Origin: TC-15 sp034437275
GTDB lineage: Bacteria > Chloroflexota > Anaerolineae > Aggregatilineales > Aggregatilineaceae
Direction of reading: 5' to 3'
Assembly (NCBI GenBank): GCA_034437275.1
Contig: DAOTUD010000006.1
Location: forward strand, 1 to 22,327
DNA: 22,327 nucleotides
Positions 1-9,561 of the stretch are shown here, one piece after another. The notes below the pieces were generated by a model. The model made no database searches and was not told the DNA's origin. It worked only from the letters and a program-made list of their open reading frames with translations. Within the stretch, counting starts at the first letter, position 1. Each line of letters begins with the position of its first letter. A program made the translations under genes and the position numbers.

Positions 1-516
1 GGGGACGCGCCCCCGCCGGCGACCGCCGTGCCGGTCGTCGTCGATCCGCAATACAACGCGGACGGCGCGCAGGTGCACACCGTGCAGGCCGGGCAGACCC
101 TATCGCAGATATCGCGCGCCTACGATGTGCCACTGGCAACGCTGCGCGCGCTCAATGGCATGGCTCCCGACGAATCGCTGATCCGTGTGGGCCAGCGCTT
201 GATCGTGCGGGCCGCCCCGGCTACCTCGACCCCGATCCCGACCATGACGCCCATCCTGTCGCTGACCCCGCTGCCGACCGCCATCGCCGCAGCGCCGGGC
301 AGCACCGCCGCGCCGCCGGGCAACTCGTCGCCGCAGGCGACCGCCGTCGCCATTGCCGGCGATCCGGGGGCAGGGGCGGCGGAAACGGGTGCGGACGATG
401 ACGACGCCACGCGCCAGATCGTGCAAGTCCTGGCGATCGTGGTGATGGGTGTGGCGGCAGTGGGCATCGGCGGGGTGCTGGCGCTGGGAGTCTATTTGGC
501 CATGCGCCGCGCGTAG
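1..516 (+). CDS. LysM-domain membrane-anchored protein (5' end outside window)
   Basis: The frame is open from base 1 through the GTG at 28, and the codons before that GTG encode a Pro/Ala/Thr-rich stretch, so this is very probably the 3' part of a longer gene. A single LysM domain is visible (VHTVQAGQTLSQISRAYDVP, then LNGM and ending VGQRLIV; about nt 76-204). This family binds peptidoglycan or other GlcNAc polymers. A low-complexity Pro/Thr/Ala linker follows, then an acidic patch (GADDDDA) and one hydrophobic segment (IVQVLAIVVMGVAAVGIGGV, about nt 418-500) ending in MRRA, which suggests a C-terminal membrane anchor with the LysM domain outside. No catalytic domain lies in the visible part, but one could lie upstream. 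The stop at 514-516 is followed after 24 bp by a MITE that separates it from the convergent DDAH gene. The LysM call is firm; the role is unknown. Confidence 0.85.
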   Translation, partial: GDAPPPATAVPVVVDPQYNADGAQVHTVQAGQTLSQISRAYDVPLATLRALNGMAPDESLIRVGQRLIVRAAPATSTPIPTMTPILSLTPLPTAIAAAPGSTAAPPGNSSPQATAVAIAGDPGAGAAETGADDDDATRQIVQVLAIVVMGVAAVGIGGVLALGVYLAMRRA

Positions 517-540
517 CGCCCGGCCTCTAATTCTTTAGTA

Positions 541-696
541 GGGGGTTATGCTAGATATCCTGGCGCGTGTGTCGATGGTTTACCCCTCCCTAAATCCCTC
601 CCCGTGAACGGAGAGGGACTTTGGGTCCCAGTTTGTTTCCCCCTCTCCGCGCGCGGGGAGGGGGCCAGGGGGAGGGGTAAAACTAGCATAACGCCC
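541..696 (+). mobile_element. MITE-like element, subfamily A, copy 1 (156 bp)
   Basis: The ends are imperfect 14-bp inverted repeats, GGGGGTTATGCTAG at 541-554 and CTAGCATAACGCCC at 683-696. The element is flanked by a perfect 5-bp direct repeat TAGTA (536-540 and 697-701), as expected for a target-site duplication. The interior consists of C-rich then G-rich blocks (CCCCTCCC / GGGAGGGG) that can fold into a long hairpin; there is no ORF. It matches the reverse complement of the element at 17624-17765 with three substitutions and one 14-bp insertion by my alignment. It lies between the convergent LysM and DDAH genes, and its last base supplies the G of the DDAH stop codon TAG. The transposase acting on it is not in the window. 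Confidence 0.85.
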
Positions 697-1478
697 TAGT
701 AACGCAGCGAGAGACAGCTCAGGCCGCCGTCCATCTTCTCGAATTCGGACATGTCCAGCGCGACGACGCGCGTGTAGTGCTGCTCGGCCAGCGCGCGCAC
801 TGCCGGGAAACCGTCCGCGATCAGCAGCGTGTCGTTGACCGGCACCAGGTTGGCGGCATACGTTTCGTCGGCGGGCAGCGTTACCGTCTCGGCGAAGCCG
901 GTGTCGTAGTCGAGCTGCAGGGCCGGGGCCTGCACCAGCACGCCCGGCGCGAGTTCGTTCAGGCCGGACTTGAGATGCAGCATCCCGCTGAACGTCACGA
1001 TATCCACGCGCAGCCCGGCCTGCACAGCGTGCAGCGCGGCGGCAAGCTGTTCGGCCCCGTCGCGGTTGGTGCGCGCCGACAGCCCGATCAGCACGCGGTC
1101 GGCGCAGAACAGCACGTCGCCGCCGTCCAGCACTGCCTCGGTGCCCCACAGCGCGACCCGGTGCAGGTCGATGGGCAGGTGTTTGGCCAGGGCGGCGGCT
1201 TCCCCGGCCCTGGATGGCGCGCCGGACCGGCACAGAAACGCCATGTCCCGGAAGATAACGGCGGCGTCCTCCACAAAATGCCCGTCCGGGAAGCGCTCGT
1301 CCGGCGGCAGCACGGTCACATTCAGCCCACAGTCGCGCAGCGCGGCGAGGTAGGCGTCGTGCTGCTGGCGCGTCCGCGCGACGTCCGGCGGGCCGAGGTG
1401 CGTTTGCGTGGTCAGCCCTCCGGCCAGCGTGGGCGCGGGGCGGCGGGCCAGGATGCGGGTGATGGGCGGCAGGATCAT
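696..1478 (-). CDS. ddaH: Dimethylarginine dimethylaminohydrolase (DDAH, dimethylargininase)
   Basis: This 260-aa protein has the usual length of bacterial DDAH, which hydrolyses N-omega-methylated arginine to citrulline and (di)methylamine in the cytoplasm. Conserved blocks run in family order: LPPDERFPDGHFVED (57-71, substrate-binding acidic residues), VLDGGDVL (116-123), IGLSARTN (131-138), MLHLKSGLN (166-174, catalytic His168), ETYAAN (205-210) and DGGLSCLSLRY (250-260, catalytic Cys255). By alignment from memory with the Pseudomonas enzyme, the triad Glu is Asp118 here, a conservative change; related guanidino-modifying enzymes vary there. The start ATG overlaps the stop of the upstream arginase-family gene by 4 bp (1475-1478), indicating translational coupling. 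The stop TAG includes the last base of the downstream MITE. Confidence in the family is high; a closely related amidinohydrolase or deiminase substrate cannot be excluded. Confidence 0.88.
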   Translation of the reverse strand: MILPPITRILARRPAPTLAGGLTTQTHLGPPDVARTRQQHDAYLAALRDCGLNVTVLPPDERFPDGHFVEDAAVIFRDMAFLCRSGAPSRAGEAAALAKHLPIDLHRVALWGTEAVLDGGDVLFCADRVLIGLSARTNRDGAEQLAAALHAVQAGLRVDIVTFSGMLHLKSGLNELAPGVLVQAPALQLDYDTGFAETVTLPADETYAANLVPVNDTLLIADGFPAVRALAEQHYTRVVALDMSEFEKMDGGLSCLSLRY

Positions 1479-2272
1479 GCGCGCATCGTCTCCACCCAGG
1501 CCCGGACGAGCTTCAGCGTGCCCTGCAAGGCGCGGTCATCCGACACCAGGTCGTCGTTCCACAGGCTGAGCAGCAGCCCGACGACGTGCCCCTCGCGCGC
1601 CACCCGCGCGACGACCGCCGCCGTCTCCTCCAGCGACGGGCCGCCAGGGGCCGGGTAGCTCATGCCGGGCATCTCGTGCGGGTCGACCACGTCCACATCC
1701 AGGTGCACGTACAGCGGTGCGGACGGCAGCGGCGCGGCCAGCAGGTCGTTGATGTCCGGCAGGTGGATGACGGCACTGGCTTGGAGCGCGTCGGCCTCGC
1801 CGGGGTCCAGGTCGCGGGCGTCGGTCAGGATGATGGCCGCCTCGTCCAGCGGTGCCAGGTCCACGCCCGCCATCAAGTGCTGCTCGCCGCGCCCGACCAG
1901 CATCGCCAGCGGCATCCCGCCCAGGAATCCGCTGGGCGTGGTTTCCGGCGTGTTGAAGTCGCCGTGCGAGTCGAACCACACCACGCGCAGGCCATCGTCC
2001 CGCTGCAAGCCCTTGACCGCCCCCAGGGCGCTGGTGCAGTCCCCGGCGAAGATGAGCGGCACGCGCCCCGGATGCGCGGCGATGGCCTGCGCCAGCGCGC
2101 GGTTGACGGCGGTCACCGCGTCGGGGCTGGCGGCGTAGTCCGGGGTGATGTCGACCCAGGGCGCGCCGATGGCCTCGGCCAGCCCGCTGTCACGGATGGC
2201 GGCGACCTCGGTTCGCTCGGCGAGCTTCTCGCCGAGGAAGTAGGGAACGCCAATACACACGAAGTCTGTCAT
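1475..2272 (-). CDS. Arginase/agmatinase-superfamily protein (ureohydrolase fold, variant active site)
   Basis: The 265-aa protein has the binuclear-Mn ureohydrolase motifs: FAGDCTSALG (75-84), WFDSHGDFNTP (99-109, ligands D101, H103, D105) and HLDVDVVDP (190-198, D192 and D194). Members cleave guanidino groups, releasing urea from arginine, agmatine and similar compounds. Three deviations are visible. The GGDHS motif has Cys79 in place of the metal-binding His. The SGNLHG segment of arginase reads SGFLGG, losing its active-site His. The usual acidic residue near the C terminus (EVNP-type motif) is replaced by LSLWN (about 235-239). A Cys-for-His ligand is known in DcsB, an N-hydroxyarginine amidinohydrolase of D-cycloserine synthesis, so the substrate may not be plain arginine. 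The ATG at 2272 is preceded by AAGGAG with 7-nt spacing. It is first in a coupled operon with DDAH, which points to arginine-derivative catabolism. Confidence 0.82.
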   Translation of the reverse strand: MTDFVCIGVPYFLGEKLAERTEVAAIRDSGLAEAIGAPWVDITPDYAASPDAVTAVNRALAQAIAAHPGRVPLIFAGDCTSALGAVKGLQRDDGLRVVWFDSHGDFNTPETTPSGFLGGMPLAMLVGRGEQHLMAGVDLAPLDEAAIILTDARDLDPGEADALQASAVIHLPDINDLLAAPLPSAPLYVHLDVDVVDPHEMPGMSYPAPGGPSLEETAAVVARVAREGHVVGLLLSLWNDDLVSDDRALQGTLKLVRAWVETMRA

Positions 2273-2294
2273 GTCTTGCTCCTTGTTGAAGGTG

Positions 2295-2300
2295 ATTATT
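2295..2300 (-). promoter_or_regulatory. Possible -10 element of the arginase-family/ddaH operon
   Basis: On the minus strand AATAAT (5 of 6 matches to TATAAT) lies about 23 bp upstream of the arginase-family start codon. No convincing -35 hexamer is found at 16-18 bp, so this is a weak call. Confidence 0.22.
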
Positions 2301-2328
2301 CACGTTGCTCCGGTCGATGGCTGGGGCG

Positions 2329-2342
2329 ATCATGCTCATGAT
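2329..2342. promoter_or_regulatory. Palindrome ATCATG-N2-CATGAT, possible operator
   Basis: A 14-bp inverted repeat with 6-bp arms lies about 57 bp upstream of the arginase-family start and about 250 bp upstream of uvrA. It has the size of a dimeric repressor site and sits where a regulator of the arginine-type operon could bind. No regulator gene is nearby, and chance occurrence is possible. Confidence 0.3.
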
Positions 2343-2471
2343 AACACGATGTGGCGCGCGTGATGAAAAAATGGGGGCTGCTGGATGCCGGCGACTTGCT
2401 GCGCGCCCGGCGCGAACTGACCATTGCTCCCCACCGGGCATTTTGCTAGACTCTTATGATGGTGGTCTGGT

Positions 2472-2500
2472 TTGACAGGATCAGGCACCGGCGGTACACT
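2472..2500 (+). promoter_or_regulatory. uvrA promoter, sigma70 type
   Basis: A perfect -35 TTGACA (2472-2477), a 17-bp spacer and the -10 TACACT (2495-2500, 4 of 6 matches). The expected transcription start is near 2507, inside the SOS box. The promoter lies upstream of the chosen uvrA start at 2594, which argues against the longer open frame starting at 2456. Confidence 0.7.
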
Positions 2501-2503
2501 GTA

Positions 2504-2515
2504 GAACGCACGTTC
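2504..2515. promoter_or_regulatory. Putative LexA-binding SOS box (GAAC-N4-GTTC)
   Basis: GAACGCACGTTC is a perfect match to the GAAC-N4-GTTC palindrome bound by LexA/DinR in Gram-positive bacteria. It begins 4 bp after the -10 hexamer, so a bound repressor would cover the transcription start. uvrA is a classical SOS gene. Together these make damage-inducible control of this uvrA likely. No lexA gene is present in the window to test the pairing. Confidence 0.72.
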
Positions 2516-2593
2516 ATAAAACATTTGTTCGCATTCCGTCCCCCCTACGCGCGCCCTCACTCCGGCGCGTTCGATACTTTGGCGAGGTTTGGC

Positions 2594-5512
<2,919 letters not shown>

Positions 5513-5513
5513 A

Positions 5514-6752
5514 TCAGCGCGGCGGCTGGGGCCGGTAGCGCAGCACGCGCCCTTCCGCCGTCGAGAGGTACAGCCAGCCTTGCGGGCTGAGCGCCACGTC
5601 GACCGGGTGCTCCGGGAAGAAGCCGCGTCCTGACAGCGAATACGCCGCCAGCGACGACACCGGCGGCGTGCCGGCGCTGGTCGGCGCGATGCGCACGACA
5701 CGCGCCAGCGGATCGCCCGCCGCGTCGAACGGCAGCGCCTCCAACGCATAGCCCGCCGGTTCGGGCAGGTGCGTCGAGCCGTGCAGTGCCACGATCAGGT
5801 TGATCGCCTGATCGGAGAACCCCGCCCCCTCGGCAAACACCACACCGGACGGCGTGCTCTGGTAGGGCAGCGTGCGCACCGGGGGCTGTGGGTTTTCGCC
5901 GGGCCGGATGCGGTGGAGTTCGGCGGGTGGGCCATCCAGCGCGTACAGGTCGAGCACGCGCCCCTGATCGACCAGCCACAACTCCCCGCTGGCCGGGTGC
6001 CAGTCGAAATCCGCCGGATAGGTGAAGCCGGTCGCCACGACCTGCACGTCGCTGCCGTCGGGGGCCGCGCTGAGCAGCGCCCCATCGTCGCACGTCGCGC
6101 ACGACGCGCCCCGGCTGGCGTACAGCCGCCCGTCCGGGCCGATCCGCACGCTGCCGGGTTTGCTGGCGGCGTCGAAGGGGAGCAGCGTGGTGTGCGTCTC
6201 GAAGCGCCCGTCGCCGTCCACGTCGCTGAGGCGCAGCACACCGCGCGCCGTCGAGACCAGCAGCGTATCCCCGTCACTGTCCACAGCTAGCGCCACCGGC
6301 AGCCGCAGCCCTTCCGCTACACGTTCCGGCCTTTCCGGGAACTGATCGCCGTCGCGGTCTGGCATGGCCCAGATCTCGCCGGCAGCCGTGAACGCCAGAT
6401 ACAGCGTGCCGTCGGTGTCGAAGGCCAGCCCCGCCAGCGCAGGCGCGGCCTCGGTGAGCCGGACGGCGGGCGGCGTGACGGGGGGCGCGCCGATCACGTT
6501 CTGCGCGGCCTCGGCGGGCGTGAACGTGAACAGATCGACCATTACCTCGGTGCACAGTTCCCGAAAGTTGTAGTACGGCACGCGATAATCCACGCGGCAG
6601 GGCGGCCCGCTGCGTTCTGGGCGGAGCGTGGGGGTTGGCTGCGGCGTGGGCATGGCGGTCCCGCTGGCCCCGTCCACCGGCGATCCACAGCCCGCCAGCA
6701 GTCCGGCCAATGCGATCAGAATGCTCAGTCCCGCCATAATCTTATGTTGCAC
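5514..6752 (-). CDS. Lipoprotein with six-bladed beta-propeller, glucose/sorbosone dehydrogenase-like
   Basis: The 412-aa product begins with a short signal and lipobox (LAGLLAGC, Cys22), so it is probably an exported lipoprotein. A Pro/Thr-rich linker follows, then repeated propeller strands such as LAFDTDGTLYLAF, VALAVDSDGDTLLVST, VRIGPDGRLYAS, GELWLVDQG and VALSPQGWLYLST. These resemble PQQ-dependent glucose/sorbosone dehydrogenase and NHL/SMP-30-like propellers. Acidic DxDxD-type loops (DRDGDQF, DVDGDGRF) may bind calcium. A SRGASCATCDDG segment has a Cys pair. I cannot confirm PQQ or catalytic residues, so enzyme activity is uncertain. The GTG start at 6752 is chosen because AGGAG lies 7 nt upstream; a TTG 27 nt further upstream is in frame but overlaps that SD. 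Confidence 0.72.
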   Translation of the reverse strand: MQHKIMAGLSILIALAGLLAGCGSPVDGASGTAMPTPQPTPTLRPERSGPPCRVDYRVPYYNFRELCTEVMVDLFTFTPAEAAQNVIGAPPVTPPAVRLTEAAPALAGLAFDTDGTLYLAFTAAGEIWAMPDRDGDQFPERPERVAEGLRLPVALAVDSDGDTLLVSTARGVLRLSDVDGDGRFETHTTLLPFDAASKPGSVRIGPDGRLYASRGASCATCDDGALLSAAPDGSDVQVVATGFTYPADFDWHPASGELWLVDQGRVLDLYALDGPPAELHRIRPGENPQPPVRTLPYQSTPSGVVFAEGAGFSDQAINLIVALHGSTHLPEPAGYALEALPFDAAGDPLARVVRIAPTSAGTPPVSSLAAYSLSGRGFFPEHPVDVALSPQGWLYLSTAEGRVLRYRPQPPR

Positions 6753-6849
6753 CGGGTATCTCCTGTGGTGTCCCGTCAATTCCAGCAGCCCGCGATCATA
6801 GCTTGCCGGGCGCGATTATGCCAGGATCGGATACAATGGAGATCGTGTA

Positions 6850-7002
6850 GAGGCTGTTATGCACGTTTTACCCCTATCCCCCCCGCACGCGGAGAAAGGG
6901 GAGGCGCAAGTCCCGCTTCGTTTACGGGGAGGGATTTAGGGATGGGTAAAACTTACGGTAACAATCCACTGTAAACAGCCTGCGTAAGTTCATAACACGC
7001 TC
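6850..7002 (+). mobile_element. MITE-like element, subfamily B, copy 1 (153 bp)
   Basis: The left end GAGGCTGTTATGCAC and the right end, reversed, GAGCGTGTTATGAAC form an imperfect terminal inverted repeat. TA lies directly outside each end (6848-6849 and 7003-7004). The interior carries the same TTTTACCCCT...GGGTAAAA core as subfamily A. Near the right end a second palindrome AACTTACG/CGTAAGTT (6950-6957, 6983-6990) encloses an AACAGCCTG segment that mirrors the left end GAGGCTGTT. There is no ORF. It lies between the divergent propeller lipoprotein and the NACHT gene, and ends 20 bp before the NACHT start codon, so it forms most of that gene's leader. Confidence 0.75.
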
Positions 7003-7022
7003 TAGAAAGGATATGTCGCTTC

Positions 7023-8534
7023 ATGCCCCCTCTTGCCGGCCTGCTGCTCGTGCTGGGCGCAGCGTTGATCGTCACCCTCAGCACTCTGCTGTTCGCCGGG
7101 CATGCGCGGTTGTGGACGTTCATCAAGGGGCTGGTGACGCGCCAGGGGCCGGCTGTCGATGCCGTCGTGCGCGCGCATGTGCGCGACTGTCTGGCGGCGC
7201 ACCCCAAGCATGACGCGCAGCACGTCACCATGCAGTTCGCGGCGTACGGGCTGGCCTTCGACCCCGAACGGCCCGCCCCGGCGGCCCTGGCGACGTTCGA
7301 GGGGATCGAGCAGGCTGCCGCGCAGTTCGGGCAGTTCGTGCTGCTCGGCGAGCCAGGGGGCGGCAAAACCACCGCGTTACGTCATCTGCTGCGCGAACGT
7401 GCCAAAGCACGATTGGCGGGCCAAACGCACACCGTGCCGCTGTGGGTTGATCTCGGCTGTGCGCTGAACCCGGTCGATGCCGGGGAACTGCTGCACGACT
7501 GGCAGGCCCGCTATGGACTCGACGTGGGCGAGGTGGCCCATCTGCCGCTGGAGGACTTCACGCTGCTGCTCGATGGGCTGGACGCGCTGCCGCCGCATGA
7601 CCGGGGGCTGCGGGCGGCGTCACTGCGCGCGCTGCTGGCCGATCACCCGGACGTCCCGGCGGTGATCACGTGCAGCACGCACCACTACCGGGCGGCGCTG
7701 CGCCTGGGGCTGCCGGTGGTCGTGATCCAGCCGTTGGATGCCGGCCACGTCCGGGCGTTTCTCGAACGGTGCGGCAATCCGGGCCGGTGGGCGCAGCTGC
7801 GCGGCGCGGTCCCGCCTTACCTGGACCGTCCCTATCACCTGGCGATGGCGTGTGTGGCCGGACAGACGCCGCACAATCTGCGCGGTTTGTATGCGGCTTA
7901 TGCACGCGCGCGTTATATGGCTGCGCCGGAGGTGACGTTGTCCTGGGAGGAGTTGGAGGCCCGGCTGCGGGGCCTGGCGTTCGCGATGATCACGGCGGGG
8001 CAGGGGGTGACGGTTCCGGCGGAGTGGGCGCGGCGGCAGATCGGCGCGGCGGCGCTGGCGGATGGGCTGCGGGCCGGGCTGCTGGTCGAGCGGGAGGAGG
8101 CGTGTGTTGCGTTCTGCCATCCGCTGCTGGGCAGCTACTGCGCGCTGCCGCTGCTGGTCGAGGCGCTGCGCCCACACTGGTACGACCGGATCAACCCGAC
8201 GGCGGCGGGCGTGGTGTTGATGGTGCTGTTCCCCACGACGACGCTGGGCGTCGCGGCGCTGCTGGCGGCGCTCGCGCTCTACCGGCGGGTCACCGGGGCG
8301 GCGTGGGCGATCGATCACGCGGCGCTGCTGCGCCGGGCGCGGCTGCGGATTCCATTTGTGCGGCGGGCGTTCGGGCTGATCCAACGCCGGGTGTGGGCGC
8401 TGGAGCACCTCGCGGATTTGGGGCCGGTAGCGGTGTCCGCGATTCCGGCGCTGCGCAAGCTGGCGCGCGATCCGAACCCCGCGATCCGTGCGGCGGCGGG
8501 CATGGCGCTGCACCGCTGCACCTCCGGCGATTAG
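7023..8534 (+). CDS. Membrane-anchored NACHT-type STAND NTPase with C-terminal HEAT-like repeat
   Basis: 503 aa. An N-terminal transmembrane segment (about 5-25) is followed by a linker and an NTPase core: Walker A GEPGGGKT (109-116), then Walker B LLLDGLDALP (181-190) with a second acidic residue (D187), as in NACHT proteins. The sequence FCHPLLGSYCA (364-374) fits the FxHxxxxEYxAA-like end of the NACHT winged-helix region, with Ser in place of Glu. A second hydrophobic segment (about 394-420) and one or two HEAT-like helical repeats (462-497, ending DPNPAIRAAAGMAL) close the protein. STAND ATPases act as ligand-triggered oligomerising switches in signalling, cell death and phage defence; no effector domain is recognised here, so the output is unknown. 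GAAAGGA at 7005-7011 lies 11 nt before the ATG. The TAG stop is shared with the left end of the next MITE. Subfamily-B MITEs bracket the gene in the same orientation. Confidence 0.8.
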   Translation: MPPLAGLLLVLGAALIVTLSTLLFAGHARLWTFIKGLVTRQGPAVDAVVRAHVRDCLAAHPKHDAQHVTMQFAAYGLAFDPERPAPAALATFEGIEQAAAQFGQFVLLGEPGGGKTTALRHLLRERAKARLAGQTHTVPLWVDLGCALNPVDAGELLHDWQARYGLDVGEVAHLPLEDFTLLLDGLDALPPHDRGLRAASLRALLADHPDVPAVITCSTHHYRAALRLGLPVVVIQPLDAGHVRAFLERCGNPGRWAQLRGAVPPYLDRPYHLAMACVAGQTPHNLRGLYAAYARARYMAAPEVTLSWEELEARLRGLAFAMITAGQGVTVPAEWARRQIGAAALADGLRAGLLVEREEACVAFCHPLLGSYCALPLLVEALRPHWYDRINPTAAGVVLMVLFPTTTLGVAALLAALALYRRVTGAAWAIDHAALLRRARLRIPFVRRAFGLIQRRVWALEHLADLGPVAVSAIPALRKLARDPNPAIRAAAGMALHRCTSGD

Positions 8535-8687
8535 AGGCTGTTATGCACTTTTTACCCCTATCCCCCGACCCCTTTCCCTGCACGCGGAGAAAGGGGGGAG
8601 GCGCAAGTCCCTCTCCGTTTACGGGGAGGGATAAAACTTACGGGAACAATCCACTGTAAACAGCCTGCGTAAGTTCATAACACGCTC
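8534..8687 (+). mobile_element. MITE-like element, subfamily B, copy 2 (154 bp)
   Basis: It has the same ends and interior as the copy at 6850-7002, in the same orientation, differing by two short indels in the C-rich/G-rich core and a few substitutions. TA flanks both ends (8532-8533 and 8688-8689). The left TA plus the first G form the TAG stop of the NACHT gene. The right C plus TA form the reverse complement of the TAG stop of the EEP lipoprotein gene. Joining the flanks across one TA gives TTAG, in which both genes keep a stop codon (TAG on plus, TAA on minus). The element therefore entered two overlapping convergent stop codons without damaging either gene. Its hairpin could act as a two-way terminator. 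Confidence 0.78.
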
Positions 8688-9547
8688 TAGCGTGGCGCGA
8701 AGGCGATCACGACCGGGCGGTGCGCGTTGATCGCGCTGGCCTGCGGCGTGGTATCGACCAGCGTGCCGACCGGCTCCAGGTTGGACAACCATAGGTAGTC
8801 GTAACGGGCGGGATCGCCGCTGTCGGGGTAGAACGTCATGCGCGCATCGTCGGGGCGGCCCAGCAGCGGATCGACGAGGCCGCTGTCGGCCAGGATGGTC
8901 TCGTACTGCGGCGTGTAGAGGTAGTTGAACATGCCGCCCATCACCAGCCGGTCACCGGCGGCCAGGTAACGCTCCAGCCAGGCCATTACGCGGTTGTGGA
9001 GCTGAGCCGGGTCGCGCGTGGTGCCGTCGTCGGTGACGTAGTGCTGTGCGATCACGTTGGCGACCAGCAGCCGCGACGCACTGCCCGCGGGGACGCCCGC
9101 CTCGGCCAGCGCCACCAGCATGATCCCGGTGCGGAAGCCGGGATCGTCGATGCCGGTCTGCACCGTGTCGCGGATCGGCAGGCGGCTGAGCACGGCCAGC
9201 CCTTGCTGCGGGTAGTAGGCCGCATCCATCGCCAGCCTCTCGGCCCACCACGCGACCGGGTCGGTCGTGTAGCGGTTGAGGTCGACCTCTTGCAGCAGCA
9301 CGATATCTGCCCCGTCGAGCGCGATCACCTGCGCGACCAGCTCCAGGTCGGCGTCGGTCGTCCCGGCTACGTCGTAGGTGAGGGCGCGCAGTTCGGCGGG
9401 GTTCTCCGGGGGGCGCAGCGTGCCGGTGTAGCGGAAAACATCCGAGGTGGCGGTCGGCGGCGAGGCGGACTGCTCCGCGCCGCAGCCGGTCAGCGCCAGC
9501 CCCAGCACCGCCAGCAACATGACCAACACACGATATCGCTCGATCAT
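8687..9547 (-). CDS. Lipoprotein of the endonuclease/exonuclease/phosphatase (EEP) fold, probably degenerate
   Basis: 286 aa starting with a signal and lipobox (LALTGC, Cys22). The EEP fold (DNase I, sphingomyelinase and others) is suggested by ADIVLLQEVD (80-89, with the Mg-binding Glu87), YLWLSN (251-256) and AHRPVVI (275-281). Key positions differ from the active family. The early Asn of the TYN/FNI-type motif is Asp59 (ALTYDVAG). The GDFN motif reads GGMFN (204-208), losing its Asp. The SDHRP motif reads NAHRP (274-278), losing the Asp that polarises the His. It may therefore be a binding protein or pseudo-enzyme. The start ATG at 9547 lies 14 bp after the upstream gene's stop and follows a G-rich GGGGGA stretch; a longer in-frame extension only shadows that upstream gene. 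The TAG stop is formed at the MITE end. Confidence 0.72.
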   Translation of the reverse strand: MIERYRVLVMLLAVLGLALTGCGAEQSASPPTATSDVFRYTGTLRPPENPAELRALTYDVAGTTDADLELVAQVIALDGADIVLLQEVDLNRYTTDPVAWWAERLAMDAAYYPQQGLAVLSRLPIRDTVQTGIDDPGFRTGIMLVALAEAGVPAGSASRLLVANVIAQHYVTDDGTTRDPAQLHNRVMAWLERYLAAGDRLVMGGMFNYLYTPQYETILADSGLVDPLLGRPDDARMTFYPDSGDPARYDYLWLSNLEPVGTLVDTTPQASAINAHRPVVIAFAPR

Positions 9548-9561
9548 GGTTTCCCCCGCTG

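Larger units (their letters stand above)
2273..2593. other. Divergent intergenic region between the arginase-family operon and uvrA
   Basis: These 321 bp hold no gene I can support. An open frame runs from 2456 into uvrA, but that part overlaps the uvrA promoter and SOS box. The left third holds the leader of the minus-strand operon and the palindrome at 2329-2342. The right part holds the uvrA promoter (2472-2500), SOS box (2504-2515) and an untranslated leader of about 85 nt. Confidence 0.7.

Noticed and set aside
541..696. C-rich/G-rich repeat arrays as CRISPR or as tandem repeats
   Set aside because: There are no regularly spaced identical repeats with unique spacers; each block is one hairpin-forming unit with defined ends.
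2456..2593. N-terminal extension of UvrA by 46 residues from an upstream ATG
   Set aside because: The extension lies over the promoter and SOS box, and has no resemblance to the UvrA N terminus, which begins naturally at 2594.
6802..6837. Promoter for the NACHT gene with TACAAT at 6832-6837
   Set aside because: The -10-like hexamer is fair, but no -35 lies at 16-18 bp and the MITE separates it from the gene by more than 180 bp; too weak to list.
6850..8687. NACHT gene as cargo of a composite element made by the two same-orientation MITEs
   Set aside because: Removing the right-hand MITE rejoins the NACHT and EEP stop codons in a natural overlapping convergent arrangement, so the gene was already next to its right neighbour before insertion. 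Each MITE also has TA at both of its own ends, pointing to separate insertions.
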